Below, piece by piece: positions 45,801 through 53,434 of a stretch of DNA of 64,000 bases. Numbering within the stretch: position 1 is the first letter of the stretch; every line of letters begins with the position of its first letter. Under the pieces are notes generated by a model. That model searched no databases and was not told where the DNA came from. It saw only the letters and a list, made by a program, of their open reading frames with translations. Position numbers and translations under genes: made by a program. Source of the stretch: Bacillus dicomae (GTDB taxonomy: Bacteria > Bacillota > Bacilli > Bacillales > Bacillaceae_G); contig NZ_VHIV01000008.1 of the NCBI RefSeq assembly GCF_006494425.1, positions 95,022 to 159,021 of the forward strand, in the 5' to 3' direction.

Positions 45801-47108
45801 TGTTGTATGAGCGTGCATGATGGGGAAAGTTGATCCAATAACATAATCTTTAACACTTGCCTTATAAACAACTTTGTCCTTACCAATCTCAGGTTTTGAG
45901 ATTTCTGTTTTGCCACTGTCCCACACACTATTAATTGTATATTTTTCAATATCATCCGCATTCCATTTATCCTTAGGGATATATGACCTTGCGGTAAATG
46001 CTATATGTGGGGCTACTTGCATATAGTTTTCAATCCCTAATTCAAAGCTTTCTGTGTTTTCTTGCGGTATTTTTTTTGCTTCAGTTTCAATGTCACTGTA
46101 ATTAAAGATTTTAATAGGGGTATCTTCATTTTTGAAATCTAATACTGTTGTTGCCAACGATTTATCATCCCAAGTTACTTTCCCGCTAAATTCAAAATGA
46201 TAATTTATCTTTCCATTCGGAAAAGTAGCACCCCTTAAATCATTGCGATTCGGTAAATTATCGACATAAAAAGTAATTGTATTTCCGAATACATTTGAGC
46301 GATCACTTTCCGCTGCATTAGAATTATACGCACGATACAATCTAAAGTTCAAATTACCATAACTTTGATTTATACGAGCCTTCACATTAACCTTTCCTGA
46401 TGTAGTAACTGGACTTATATTTTCAAATAATTGTTCTATTTTTTCATTTGAGATATCCTTACCTTCTACACTCATAACCTGAATTTTAATGTTGGGCTTC
46501 AGCTTTACGCCATGTTCAGCGCCTTGCACCTCAACAGTAACGGGAATCATTAAAGAGTTACCTGTTTCCTTTAATGTATAATCCATTTCAAAAGAAACAA
46601 TACCCTTTTCTAAATCTTCCTTACCACCAACAGCAAATTTTGCATTCACACGTTTGTTTGTAATTCCATTTTCCAGTGTACCGGTGATTTTTAGCTTAAT
46701 ATCTTTCAGCTTATCGTGTTTCTTTGGGTTAATTGTCACCTTTAATGGATACGTTACCGTATCAAACGTTCTTACAATGCCGTTATTTGGGCTTGAATCA
46801 TTTCCAGCATCATTATTTTGGTCAAAGGGTTCTGTACCATCTACAATGTCTGAAGGCTTGATAAACGCTTCAAAATCAAACAAAGCACTATCTTTTTTCC
46901 CATTTGCCACAACTACCTCATTAGGGGTTAATCCCAGGGTTTTTATATCTGATTTTTCTTGCAGCACAGTCACATCGTCCGTTTTTTTCTCTTGAGCCTG
47001 TTTCTGATCCGTTGCGCTTTCTGCATATCCAATAGAGACAAAATCAGCAAGACTCCCAAGCAAAAAGATTACAGCAAATACTAGGATGAATATCTTTCTA
47101 AAATTCAA
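42861..47108 (-). CDS. Giant exported protein, putative mating adhesin
   Basis: This 1415-residue protein starts at TTG (47108) with AAAGGAGGAATG upstream. A signal peptide covers residues 1-29 ([24 protein letters not shown]). The rest is a long series of beta-rich, Ig-like extracellular segments without obvious repeats. No LPxTG sorting signal or C-terminal TM is seen (it ends [13 protein letters not shown]), so it would be secreted or held by partners. It sits between tiny membrane genes and the Tad cluster. It could be a pilus-tip or aggregation protein for mating. Confidence 0.65.
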   Translation of the reverse strand: MNFRKIFILVFAVIFLLGSLADFVSIGYAESATDQKQAQEKKTDDVTVLQEKSDIKTLGLTPNEVVVANGKKDSALFDFEAFIKPSDIVDGTEPFDQNNDAGNDSSPNNGIVRTFDTVTYPLKVTINPKKHDKLKDIKLKITGTLENGITNKRVNAKFAVGGKEDLEKGIVSFEMDYTLKETGNSLMIPVTVEVQGAEHGVKLKPNIKIQVMSVEGKDISNEKIEQLFENISPVTTSGKVNVKARINQSYGNLNFRLYRAYNSNAAESDRSNVFGNTITFYVDNLPNRNDLRGATFPNGKINYHFEFSGKVTWDDKSLATTVLDFKNEDTPIKIFNYSDIETEAKKIPQENTESFELGIENYMQVAPHIAFTARSYIPKDKWNADDIEKYTINSVWDSGKTEISKPEIGKDKVVYKASVKDYVIGSTFPIMHAHTTNVPSFSKNQKAFSTVAFLIHTPNEYRSLGKNNQINKPNNVYYDLKCIVDSYEDSKGNVISYNASTSTTITERNTVNGSYSLQNAFFTLDGKELGTPNVGYSTVSKGDATTIVGQDVKMHADLNVHAVTEGGAIIVYKWNTDSFYLTKEAGERAAKNILSHGYTSLLGTTISNSDKQKVYYGIARKNNNSFQAITQNKEEDYEWYTTYDEARKYGEIAAIKNDIQDMFSTGTIIERGIFFKVKTRKVGSVNEKGTPNIIATAADVFPTADRKTRYRVAENMAYNNYTEYDENGVMTKLQSPVKSSVNFETLGIMNGETSSEVTTNKTTYYSSDNVNVTVDNLVKLPDEMDFTYLDEKIEMRVKIPKGLDYVVGTAKYGDQYIEPKIEQQSDGSNHLIWYDTLTRSNKVLKKINFETRINPVLLPQGNQVGLEIQNVLSSSMDTRLEKFRTSSKNISIVKIGMVGVSETIKKVTGKKNSDYEIGVQPYTTVKDEAHVKALTHVPRNKDENGSAFHGVTFLKQLTMDNPNHKNVEIWLNNSFVESNNPNKIDLQSNGWYRYTGEQDLSKVVSILLYINDSLSSSDVVKMNLVYGTHKNEFGDQYVSKTVVNTSVDYKLSPISNQVRYTIVANANIGLRKIRIDTAPAENGLPVTVRLDKDIVYEEASKDEITVNLYDKDDNQLVGSKVYTIDQLPEEVKFKVEPKFLKKNSKRNYEVRFEKVNKESISIVEGKNKVDTDGYTSSEETVKANSKESTELKYKGVIMTEREVGKEMEVFHETLTIPLKQLPKQKTGYGFELKTEASYHNELAAVYDIKANALVDKRLIDSHLNYAKKDEHVIVPLDETKQSASSDKKNTNFTFELPHVNVEQKTGALFTDQQVKDKDSRIKNALKDGKRKLYAPIWADLGDYNNFVKSVLPIGANKVNFEVTQPLLVYAFMYGTIGSETLKEDEILVEPVDPRNPFSNGKPSGWSDEDVAWLKR

Positions 47109-47209
47109 TATACATTCCTCCTTTTCCTTAAAACAAATAAAAAAGGATTGGTGGACTTCTAGTTTTAATAAACATTTGCATCCTCCCTTGAATTTTTGAC
47201 CAAAACAAA

Positions 47210-47232
47210 AAGCCTATCAAAATGATAGGCTT
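47210..47232. terminator. Terminator
   Basis: AAGCCTATCA-aaa-TGATAGGCTT stem after the 126-residue gene. Confidence 0.75.
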
Positions 47233-47240
47233 CCGCTTAA

Positions 47241-47621
47241 CTATTTGTTTGCTCGTTCAATCGCTCCAAGTTCTGCTTCACAGTCCTCTTCTGTCCAATC
47301 TTTTATTAATTCCCACGGATAATTGGCTTCAACTAGGATTCTCTTACAACTCCCCTCCTTCGTTTGGTTCATGGCAGCGGAATCAGGTACATTTATTTTC
47401 CCGTCGTCACTTACATTCATTTCTTTCTTAATCACATAAGATTTAAGTTTATTTATTTCTTGCTCAATAAACATAATTGATGTTCCTATTTCTAGAGAGA
47501 CTGTCTTATTAACATCTGTATCAAGCGGAAGTCCATCTAGGAATGTTTCCAAATGTGAAATTCTTCGTTCATTATCCTTTATCGCTTGTTGACGTAATAT
47601 TTCCTTTTCTTCTGCCGTCAT
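47241..47621 (-). CDS. Small helical acidic protein
   Basis: This 126-residue protein has a coiled N-terminus ([27 protein letters not shown]) and a C-terminal [19 protein letters not shown]. It has no TM segment. It lies upstream of the giant exported protein gene, with a terminator between. Not recognised. Confidence 0.55.
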   Translation of the reverse strand: MTAEEKEILRQQAIKDNERRISHLETFLDGLPLDTDVNKTVSLEIGTSIMFIEQEINKLKSYVIKKEMNVSDDGKINVPDSAAMNQTKEGSCKRILVEANYPWELIKDWTEEDCEAELGAIERANK

Positions 47622-47694
47622 AATATCTTCTCCCTTTCTTTATAAAATTCAAATTTAATAGATTTTGCAAAGTTTGTTTGCACTAAAAATAGAA

Positions 47695-47811
47695 TCAACT
47701 TAAAAGAATGTGTATAACAAGATTCTCAATTTCCATCCAAACTAAAGTAATAATTGATATAAACACAAACCATAAAAAAGCTTCTTTTACAGCCAATTTA
47801 TAATCTTTCAT
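47695..47811 (-). CDS. 38-residue one-TM peptide A
   Basis: ATG at 47811 encodes MKDYKLAVKEAFLWFVFISI, then ITLVWMEIENLVIH. One TM helix spans about 11-28. It starts 2 bp after the stop of peptide B, so the two are probably translationally coupled. Confidence 0.5.
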   Translation of the reverse strand: MKDYKLAVKEAFLWFVFISIITLVWMEIENLVIHILLS

Positions 47812-47813
47812 TG

Positions 47814-47930
47814 CTACACCAATTTTTCTGTAAAACTAATAATGAAAGAAAGCAACAAATCAAAAACTACTAATACTACCATCATGACTATTATCATTGC
47901 GGGGAATATCAAACGATTTTGACCTAACAT
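47814..47930 (-). CDS. 38-residue one-TM peptide B
   Basis: ATG at 47930 with GGAGG upstream encodes MLGQNRLIFPAMIIVMMVVL and a short tail ending in TEKLV. One TM helix spans about 8-32. It shares the MLxQN start with the peptide at 42294-42392. Confidence 0.55.
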   Translation of the reverse strand: MLGQNRLIFPAMIIVMMVVLVVFDLLLSFIISFTEKLV

Positions 47931-47969
47931 TTTACTTCCTCCTTATTAATTTTGAATCATTGGCAATAA

Positions 47970-48004
47970 AAAAGAGCAGAACCATTAATATGATTCTGCT
48001 CTTC
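47970..48004. terminator. Terminator after the lipoprotein gene
   Basis: AAAGAGCAGAA and TTCTGCTCTT pair around a short AT-rich loop. Confidence 0.85.
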
Positions 48005-48011
48005 TTAAAAA

Positions 48012-48506
48012 TCAGCTTGTCTTTTTGAACTTTTTTAAAGTCCTCTTGCCATTATCAAACTCTTTTTTCAAGAATCCTTCTTTGTCACTAGTTTTTTCAT
48101 ATTCTTTTTTGAAACTTTTCCACTGTGTATCATTTGGATGAGACGAACCCATGTACACTGAATTAAATCCTTCTTCCGTAGGTACAATGATGTAATATTC
48201 ACTACTAGTTTTCATAAGCCACGGGTCTGTATTAGTAATTTTTTCTTTTAACGTAATTGATATCACTGAATATGAACCACCTTCGTATTCTTCCATTGGC
48301 TCAACTTTATAAATAGCTTCATTATTTCGATATCCTTTAACTTTCCACTCATCTTTAGCTGTAACTTTAATAGAATAATCTTCACTATCTATATAGGTAT
48401 CATCCTTTTTATAAGGGACTGAAGAACCTCCGCACCCTGCCAGTAATACTGTTATAGATATAAATAAAGCCGATACAGCGGATAAAAACTTAAACCTTTT
48501 AAACAT
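48012..48506 (-). CDS. Lipoprotein
   Basis: From the ATG at 48506 (GGAGTG upstream) this is 164 residues. A lipobox LLAGCGGSS marks the lipidated Cys near residue 25. The mature domain is beta-rich (YSIKVTAKDEWKVKG, SYSVISITLKEK) with a Lys-rich tail. It is membrane-anchored on the outside. It may be a surface-exclusion or entry protein, which conjugative plasmids often encode as lipoproteins, but nothing specific shows this. Confidence 0.75.
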   Translation of the reverse strand: MFKRFKFLSAVSALFISITVLLAGCGGSSVPYKKDDTYIDSEDYSIKVTAKDEWKVKGYRNNEAIYKVEPMEEYEGGSYSVISITLKEKITNTDPWLMKTSSEYYIIVPTEEGFNSVYMGSSHPNDTQWKSFKKEYEKTSDKEGFLKKEFDNGKRTLKKFKKTS

Positions 48507-48602
48507 GGTGTCTACACTCCATTCCATTTATATTGAATACATCAATATATTAACATATAAATATTCGAGACCCCACTACTTTTATAGCGCTATACAACAA
48601 CT

Positions 48603-48791
48603 TTACTGTAAATGAACAAGCCAATGATTCCCTCTAAGCAAAGTAATATTAAAAACTTTAAAGGTATGAATCACATTCATTTTCTTACAGCAAACATCTA
48701 TCCTTTGTCCAAGGTCATATTTTTCATCAAGCTCAAACAAATCTACATGAATGCTATTTGTTCTCAATATCTTCTCGATTTTATGATTCAT
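48603..48791 (-). CDS. Small hypothetical protein
   Basis: This protein has 62 residues from the ATG at 48791, preceded by GGGGAGAA. It begins MNHKIEKILRTNSIHVDLFE and is mostly beta after that. It overlaps the stop of the preceding gene and is translated with it. Not recognised. Confidence 0.5.
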   Translation of the reverse strand: MNHKIEKILRTNSIHVDLFELDEKYDLGQRIDVCCKKMNVIHTFKVFNITLLRGNHWLVHLQ

Positions 48792-49311
48792 TCGCTTCTC
48801 CCCATGATACATCTTCATTTTTTAGGGAAGCTAGTATCTTTTGAGTGCTATAGCGGTACAACTCAGAAAACACTACATCTGATTTGTTCATTGTAACTAA
48901 GTATTCTGTTAATCCTACTAAATGAACAAATCTCTTATTTGCACTAACTATTAAATTTATGCCTAGTGATCGGCTTCCAATTAATATCTTTACTGCATCC
49001 ATTGTTTTCTTCTCTACCCGTTCAAAGGAAGCTAGAGAAAGAAATAATGTCTTTCCATCTTGCTTATTTGAACTAAGTTGTTTACGTGCCTTTTTCAACA
49101 CTGCAAGACAATCCGTTTCGCTTGTATAATCGTTGAAATCTAAATGATAAACAAGTCGATGATTATCTTGTAATGCGTTTATTAGCTCTATTTGAAACTT
49201 TAAGCATACAGCGCCTTCGCCTTCAATTAGGCAACCTGTCGTATGCTTTGTTTTACTTGTAAGGATAGTTGCTACCTTTCTGATATACCTTTCTTGGTAT
49301 TCCATACTCAT
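48781..49311 (-). CDS. Degenerate P-loop-like protein
   Basis: This 176-residue protein reads like an ATPase core without a proper Walker A: CLIEGEGAVCLKFQIELINAL stands where G-x4-G-K-S/T would be. A hydrophobic strand with LFLSLASFERVEKKTMDA and a sensor-like NLIVSANKRF follow. It may be an inactive AAA-like regulator or partition accessory. Confidence in the fold is low. The structured region at 49385-49745 lies just upstream. Confidence 0.45.
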   Translation of the reverse strand: MSMEYQERYIRKVATILTSKTKHTTGCLIEGEGAVCLKFQIELINALQDNHRLVYHLDFNDYTSETDCLAVLKKARKQLSSNKQDGKTLFLSLASFERVEKKTMDAVKILIGSRSLGINLIVSANKRFVHLVGLTEYLVTMNKSDVVFSELYRYSTQKILASLKNEDVSWGEANES

Positions 49312-49384
49312 AATTTTTGACTCCTATTTGATCTGTTTAATTCTACAAGAAATATTTTGTATTCTTGATTTTTTATAAAAAATC

Positions 49385-49745
49385 AACGGCCTATATTCGT
49401 TCGGATACAAATGCAAGAAAAGGAGTATCTCCATTTGTAACAGGAGCGTTTAGTCTCGTTACGCCCTCTCGTTAAAGGCTTGCGTGTACAAGTGCATCGC
49501 TCTGGAATCTCTCCGTCATGGCGATATACCCAAACACTTATATGTGTATTGTACAGCCCTTTAAGTAGTCTGTAGTCCCTGCTACAGATAGACCAACATC
49601 GATTGCTATTTTCAAGCGGACTTATTGTCCCTAAGGGTTTATTCGTGTCTTGCATCTCCTAGATTCACGAAATGGACTAGCATGCGATGATTTGCCCTTC
49701 CCCCAGCAACTATATGAAGTTTTCAAAGAACAGGATGGGGAACAT
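49385..49745 (-). ncRNA. Candidate structured RNA with boxA-like leader
   Basis: On the minus strand a promoter-like pair (-35 TTGGGG 49775-49780, -10 TAAATC 49752-49757, 17-bp spacer) is followed by GTTCTTTGAAAACT at 49731-49718. This resembles the boxA antitermination signal of Bacillus rRNA operons. The next ~330 bases are visibly more GC-rich than the flanks and hold several local stems: TTCGTG/CACGAA, GGAC-aataa-GTCC, CTGTAG/CTACAG and GGAG-ata-CTCC. No convincing gene is present. A 90-codon open frame here has an odd Cys/Arg-rich composition. It could instead be a decayed gene. Confidence 0.4.
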
Positions 49746-49823
49746 ACACAAGATTTATCATCATGGGCTATGAACCCCAAGTGTGCTATGTTTCTTGCAC
49801 AATTAAATCGATCAAATGTATTA

Positions 49824-50126
49824 CTATTTCACTTTTTGCTTTGCTTTTCTCTCAAAAATAACCTGCATTAATTTTCCACATGGTTTATTCTTTTTTGCAA
49901 TGATAATACCATCACTGTTTCTTACACATTTGATATACCTAAACATATTTGTTACTGGAACTTCTCTTCTTCCCACTTGATCGTACAAATTACCATTATC
50001 GAGAACGATTAAATTTTTGCCATCAAATGTACTAACTTTGTGCGCTCTGTTTAGCAGGGTGCCAATATCCATTTCTTTGGTTACTTTAAGCCTGTGTGTA
50101 CTTTTGCTAAACCTTTTTTCTCTCAT
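49824..50126 (-). CDS. Small basic hypothetical protein
   Basis: About 100 residues from the ATG at 50126, which has GGAGAGAAG upstream. A TTG 15 bp earlier is less likely. The start is basic (MREKRFSKSTHRLKVTKEMD), the middle beta-rich (NLIVLDNGNLYDQVGRREVPV) and the tail Lys-rich. It could be a nucleic-acid-binding protein. Not recognised. Confidence 0.5.
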   Translation of the reverse strand: MREKRFSKSTHRLKVTKEMDIGTLLNRAHKVSTFDGKNLIVLDNGNLYDQVGRREVPVTNMFRYIKCVRNSDGIIIAKKNKPCGKLMQVIFERKAKQKVK

Positions 50127-50298
50127 GGTTCTTCTCTCCAATCTTTTAAACTTTAATTTGAATCTAGACTTTCTCAGAATCTAGGTTCACCATACTTAAC
50201 AAGTTTCTAACTCAAGCCTATTCACATAAACAATCACAAATATTAAGGTGAGCGTTATTAAATTTTCATATAGCCAATGGGTTTCTTACAGAATACAA

Positions 50299-50334
50299 AA
50301 AAGGCGCAAACTAATGTTTTAGTCTACGCCTTTT
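50299..50334. terminator. Terminator-like hairpin
   Basis: AAAAAAGGCG and CGCCTTTTT pair, with inner TTAG/CTAA pairing and a T run on the plus strand. Confidence 0.75.
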
Positions 50335-50458
50335 TCTTCAATCCGAAGAACCACTTTTAAGAAGAATAACCAAATAAGCCCAATAATATTATTAAAAACC
50401 CCGCGTGAGTATACCCTTACATACCTTGTATAAATACACGAAACAGTATAATATTATT

Positions 50459-50566
50459 GATGTCGCATCTCGTTATGCTTCATCAAGTGGGCAGCCTTTC
50501 TAAAACAGTTCTAGTGTTTTAAAAGGTCGAAAATAAAAAGAGTTGCCGCTCTTTTTATTTTCAGCC
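50459..50566 (+). ncRNA. Candidate small RNA, plus strand
   Basis: A perfect -10 TATAAT (50447-50452) has a weak -35 (near TTGTAT). The transcript would hold TTGATG/CATCAA (50457-50486), then CCTTT-TAAAACA/TGTTTTA-AAAGG (50495-50526). It ends in a symmetric terminator (50530-50561, stem AAAATAAAAAGAG). It contains no open frame of note. It converges on the minus-strand RNA from 50624. Confidence 0.5.
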
Positions 50567-50624
50567 CATGTAACTATGTAATTGTTAGTAGTTCACAATT
50601 TAGATGTTAATAAACATCTTTCAA
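50530..50624 (-). ncRNA. Candidate small RNA, minus strand (aimX-position)
   Basis: A very good promoter reads leftwards: -35 TTGACG (50653-50658), 17-bp spacer, -10 TAATCT (50630-50635). The ~95-base transcript starts with hairpin AGATGTT-TATT-AACATCT (50602-50619) and ends at the shared symmetric terminator. It lies downstream of aimR-aimP on the same strand, as AimX does in phages. It has no sequence likeness that I can claim. Confidence 0.5.
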
Positions 50625-50718
50625 AACTAAGATTACAACGATTGTCATTTATCGTCAATCCATAATTTCTCAAAAACTGCTATATCTAACCATACTACAT
50701 ATCAAAAGTCTTCGGAAA

Positions 50719-50760
50719 ACCCAGTGTTATCAACAGATTAGATAACTGGGATTTTTTTTG
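50719..50760. terminator. Terminator-like hairpin
   Basis: CCCAGTGTTATC and GATAACTGGG pair, with a long T run on the plus strand. The gene it serves is not identified. Confidence 0.65.
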
Positions 50761-50892
50761 GACTTTTTTAAATTACAAATCATGGAAATATTTAGAACGT
50801 TCATTCTGGTTTTAGTGATTATTTTTTGTTTTTTAACATAAAAACGCAATAAACAACAATTTAAATATAATTCTCCATTCAGAATAATAGTT

Positions 50893-50936
50893 TGTGAATT
50901 ATTCACATAAGTTTCTTATATGCCGAATACGGTATT
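50893..50936. promoter_or_regulatory. Two palindromes downstream of aimP
   Basis: TGTGAAT-T-ATTCACA (50893-50907) and AATAC-G-GTATT (50926-50936) are perfect palindromes with a one-base centre. They are possible operators. A half-site TTCACA recurs at about 50592. Confidence 0.45.
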
Positions 50937-50958
50937 TAGGAAATTTCCCGTAAAACAG

Positions 50959-50994
50959 CGAATGCGATTGCCTCTATTGAGACAATCGCATTCG
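50959..50994 (-). terminator. Hairpin after aimP
   Basis: CGAATGCGATTG and CAATCGCATTCG form a 12-bp stem 14 bp after the aimP stop. The T run is weak (CTGTTTT), so some read-through is likely, as at arbitrium loci. Confidence 0.7.
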
Positions 50995-51007
50995 TAATAT
51001 TTAAGGG

Positions 51008-51163
51008 TTAACCGATCCCACCACCAGGATCTCCCATTTTAGCATATAATTGTTGTGAATCTTTTTTCACTATATTGTTTGACTGTTCTTTATCACTTGT
51101 AGCAGTAAAAACAATTCCCACTACTAAAGTAAAGGTTGTTATTGCACATAATATTTTCTTCAT
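51008..51163 (-). CDS. aimP: AimP-like signalling pre-peptide
   Basis: This 51-residue open frame overlaps the end of aimR by ATGA. It starts MKKILCAITTFTLVVGIVFT, a Sec signal, continues with a charged linker (DKEQSNNIVKKDSQQ) and ends LYAKMGDPGGGIG. Phage AimP and Bacillus Phr precursors have this layout: exported, trimmed and re-imported as a C-terminal 5-8-mer. The mature signal is probably cut from GDPGGGIG; the exact ends are inferred. Confidence 0.82.
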   Translation of the reverse strand: MKKILCAITTFTLVVGIVFTATSDKEQSNNIVKKDSQQLYAKMGDPGGGIG

Positions 51164-52377
51164 ATAGCACCACCCTCGCATATTGTACCATTTTTAGTTA
51201 ATTTAACCAACATATTTTTCGGGAGCTTGCTATAGAACCTATTACCCTCGCACTCAAAAAGCCTAATTGAGTTTTCAATCAAAGTAACATCGTTCTTTGC
51301 TATTCCTAAATAACAGTGTTGCATTGGAGTTAAAGAACCTTTTTCACTTTCAAGTTCCAGAAGAATTTCAACCGCCTTTTGATTATTCCCTTTAATAATT
51401 TCAAATAAAGATTTTTCAGCAGGATGATAAATTTTAATATTCTCCAAATCTCTTTTATTAACTAACTTAATAAATGCGTAGGTATTAAGAATATCTTGTC
51501 TTCTTTGCTTCTCTCTCTCAAAGTAATACGGTTCTAATTGTTCAAGGGATTTTTTTATATAACTAGATGCACTATCATAACAATTAAAAGTATATGATTC
51601 CGCTAGATATACCAGTGCTGATGCCCTTAAAAGGTTAAAACAGTTTTCGGGGCTATCTAGTTCTAAAATTTCGTTACATACGTTTCTGCACTTTTCAAGA
51701 TTATCCTGAACTAAATATGCAAATGCCAGGCACTCTTTTATTCTGGCAAAATAAGCTGATTTAATAAAGCTATCAGATATTTCATCAACTTTTGGAAGCA
51801 AAACAGCTGCATACTCAAATAGTGAATTATACGTTTCTAAATCACATATCGTATAACAAGTTAGTATTCCATATAAGATTTTCATTTCTTTTGTTTTAAT
51901 GACTTTACTACCTTTACGCTCTTCAAGCCTGTCTAATAATTCTTGTTTTGCAATGAAACCACTGCTACGCTGCCACGCTAATTCATATACATAAGCCCAT
52001 TCTCGGTTTATGGGAAGAGAAGAGTTCTTTTCCCTATCCACAATGAATTTTAATAATTGCAGATCACCTTTTGCATTTGCATACTCCATAGCAATTCTTA
52101 AATTTATCTTGCTTGTGGTAACAGAACAAAAGGTATATAACATTTCTTGTCTTTTATTTATATCATCATACAAAATGTTGAGTAACTTAACTAGGGTCCA
52201 AAAACCAAATTGAGTTTTGCCTGTTAAATTTTTAGAAAGTGTACCGCCAGTAACACCCATTTCCTTTGCGAGATCACCCTGACTTCTTCTTTGGAAATCG
52301 ATTGTATCTATAAGGCTGCCTAAAAATTTACCTAGCGTTTTTTTGGATTCTACATTTTCATTCTGCTTTAAATTCAT
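51160..52377 (-). CDS. aimR: AimR-like arbitrium receptor and transcription factor
   Basis: In this 405-residue protein an N-terminal HTH (RSQGDLAKEMGVTGGTLSKNL) is followed by helical TPR-like repeats to the end. Features as in phage AimR are the segment RIAMEYANAKGDLQLL after the HTH, and near the C-terminus HPAEKSLFEIIKGNNQKAVEILLELE and MQHCYLGIAKND. AimR binds DNA until a peptide blocks it, and sets the lysis-lysogeny choice in SPbeta-group phages. Here it lies beside conjugation genes with an AimP-like peptide gene directly downstream. It differs from Rap (no Spo0F-binding layout) and PlcR (longer). The targets are unknown. Confidence 0.82.
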   Translation of the reverse strand: MNLKQNENVESKKTLGKFLGSLIDTIDFQRRSQGDLAKEMGVTGGTLSKNLTGKTQFGFWTLVKLLNILYDDINKRQEMLYTFCSVTTSKINLRIAMEYANAKGDLQLLKFIVDREKNSSLPINREWAYVYELAWQRSSGFIAKQELLDRLEERKGSKVIKTKEMKILYGILTCYTICDLETYNSLFEYAAVLLPKVDEISDSFIKSAYFARIKECLAFAYLVQDNLEKCRNVCNEILELDSPENCFNLLRASALVYLAESYTFNCYDSASSYIKKSLEQLEPYYFEREKQRRQDILNTYAFIKLVNKRDLENIKIYHPAEKSLFEIIKGNNQKAVEILLELESEKGSLTPMQHCYLGIAKNDVTLIENSIRLFECEGNRFYSKLPKNMLVKLTKNGTICEGGAI

Positions 52378-52622
52378 ACAAATTGCCCCTTAATGTAAGG
52401 ATTCCCCTCAATTACATTCATTTAACGAAATGTTAGCATATAGTATCTTAACATAATAGTACTATATTTCTTGTCGTAAAATGGCAATAAAGTGCACTTC
52501 TCAAATATGAAATAATGCATATCCGGTACGCAAAAAATTCCGGCAATGAACAACAAAAAGTCGATTCCCCTAATGTATAGGTAATCGACTTTTTCTTCTT
52601 TTTAATCGCTTAACGCACAAGG
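52378..52622. promoter_or_regulatory. aimR upstream region
   Basis: A possible minus-strand promoter lies near 52450-52490 (TTGCCA, 17 bp, TAGTAC). The terminator at 52556-52593 (AAAAAGTCGATT with AATCGACTTTTT) isolates it from upstream DNA. The aimR start has only a weak ribosome site. Confidence 0.4.
52556..52593. terminator. Terminator
   Basis: AAAAAGTCGATT and AATCGACTTTTT form a 12-bp stem around a 15-base loop. Confidence 0.85.
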
Positions 52623-52733
52623 GGGCACCATATCATTTGTAATGAAGGTGAATACTTTGCTGATGATGGTTTAGAAAGATATCCAGAAAAAGGACAACAG
52701 TTATTTGATGAGATAGCTAAACACTTACCGTAG
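52623..52733 (+). pseudogene. C-terminal gene remnant
   Basis: An open frame without a start reads HHIICNEGEYFADDGLERY, then PEKGQQLFDEIAKHLP-stop. It has normal protein composition but no start codon or ribosome site, so it looks like the 3' end of a lost gene. The family is not recognised. Confidence 0.4.
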
Positions 52734-52849
52734 CGAACCCGCTGATTTTTTATTTTGTAAAGAAAAATTCACTTTAAACATTTCTTATAGCATCGAATAT
52801 TTATGTATATATGGGAAACAGATTTGATTCTTGGAATGAGGGGATCGAT

Positions 52850-53125
52850 GTGGATATAACGAAAAGTATAGCAAGAATAGTTGTTAATGGGGTAGATCTT
52901 CCGTTTACTTCAGTTAGGACAACTGCATGGATTAATGGACCTGCAAATGATTTAATTGTTACGACTAGGCAAAGAGTGAATGAGCTTTATCGTTTTATGT
53001 GGTCACGGGTGCCAGTCATGCTAACAATGTATTTTATTCAGGGGGCGGACATAATGAGATTTGCTAGAGTTGCAGGAATTGATGAAAGTATAACAGGAGA
53101 ATATATATATCATTTTATTTGGTGA
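52850..53125 (+). CDS. Hypothetical protein, 91 residues
   Basis: The GTG at 52850 has GAGGGG upstream and is a better start than the ATG at 52811, which has none. The product (VDITKSIARIVVNGVDLPFT, then WINGPANDLIVTTRQRVNELY) is alpha/beta. Not recognised. It lies alone on the plus strand next to a gene remnant, so it may itself be degraded. Confidence 0.4.
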   Translation: MDITKSIARIVVNGVDLPFTSVRTTAWINGPANDLIVTTRQRVNELYRFMWSRVPVMLTMYFIQGADIMRFARVAGIDESITGEYIYHFIW

Positions 53126-53191
53126 TAAGATGAATTTTAAATAGTTTAACAGCTGCCTTTTATTTTATAAATAAAAAAGCCCGATACGGGG

Positions 53192-53371
53192 CTATATGAT
53201 TTTCTTCATGCCACATTTACGACATTCTCTTAAATAAATGAAATCTTTAACAGAACTTTTAAATACGCTATTGCCACAATTATCACAGCGACCGCTGATT
53301 TTATCTGGGAACTCTTTGTACGTGTATGTTTTGCTTAAATCATATTTTGGTTCACGTTCTTTACTTTCCAT
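53192..53371 (-). CDS. Small zinc-ribbon protein
   Basis: From the ATG at 53371 (AGGTGA upstream) this is 59 residues. Two Cys pairs, CDNCGNSVF and CRKCGMKK, form a zinc ribbon at the C-terminus. Probably a small nucleic-acid or protein-binding regulator. Expressed alone. Confidence 0.65.
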   Translation of the reverse strand: MESKEREPKYDLSKTYTYKEFPDKISGRCDNCGNSVFKSSVKDFIYLRECRKCGMKKII

Positions 53372-53434
53372 TAGTTTCACCTGCATATCAATATAAACTA
53401 AAACAGCTTTACCATAATAACATGAAGTGTTCAC

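Larger units (their letters stand above)
50142..51007. other. Long gene-free regulatory region downstream of aimP
   Basis: No protein gene is visible in 860 bp. It holds hairpins (50299-50334, 50719-50760, 50959-50994), two convergent RNA candidates sharing a terminator (50459-50624), and the palindromes TGTGAAT-T-ATTCACA (50893-50907) and AATAC-G-GTATT (50926-50936). The position matches the aimX region of phage arbitrium loci. Confidence 0.6.

Noticed and set aside
49383-49655. 90-codon minus-strand open frame
   Set aside because: Unusual Cys/Arg/Trp composition, no ribosome site, and it lies inside the structured, GC-richer stretch. Treated as part of a possible RNA or decayed gene.
49385-49731. 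Group I intron or rRNA fragment
   Set aside because: AGACTA/TAGTC-like strings occur, but not in the order needed for P7 of a group I intron on either strand. No rRNA core sequence is recognisable.
49650-49871. 73-codon plus-strand open frame
   Set aside because: No ribosome site. It overlaps the boxA-like signal and the end of the opposite gene at 49824.
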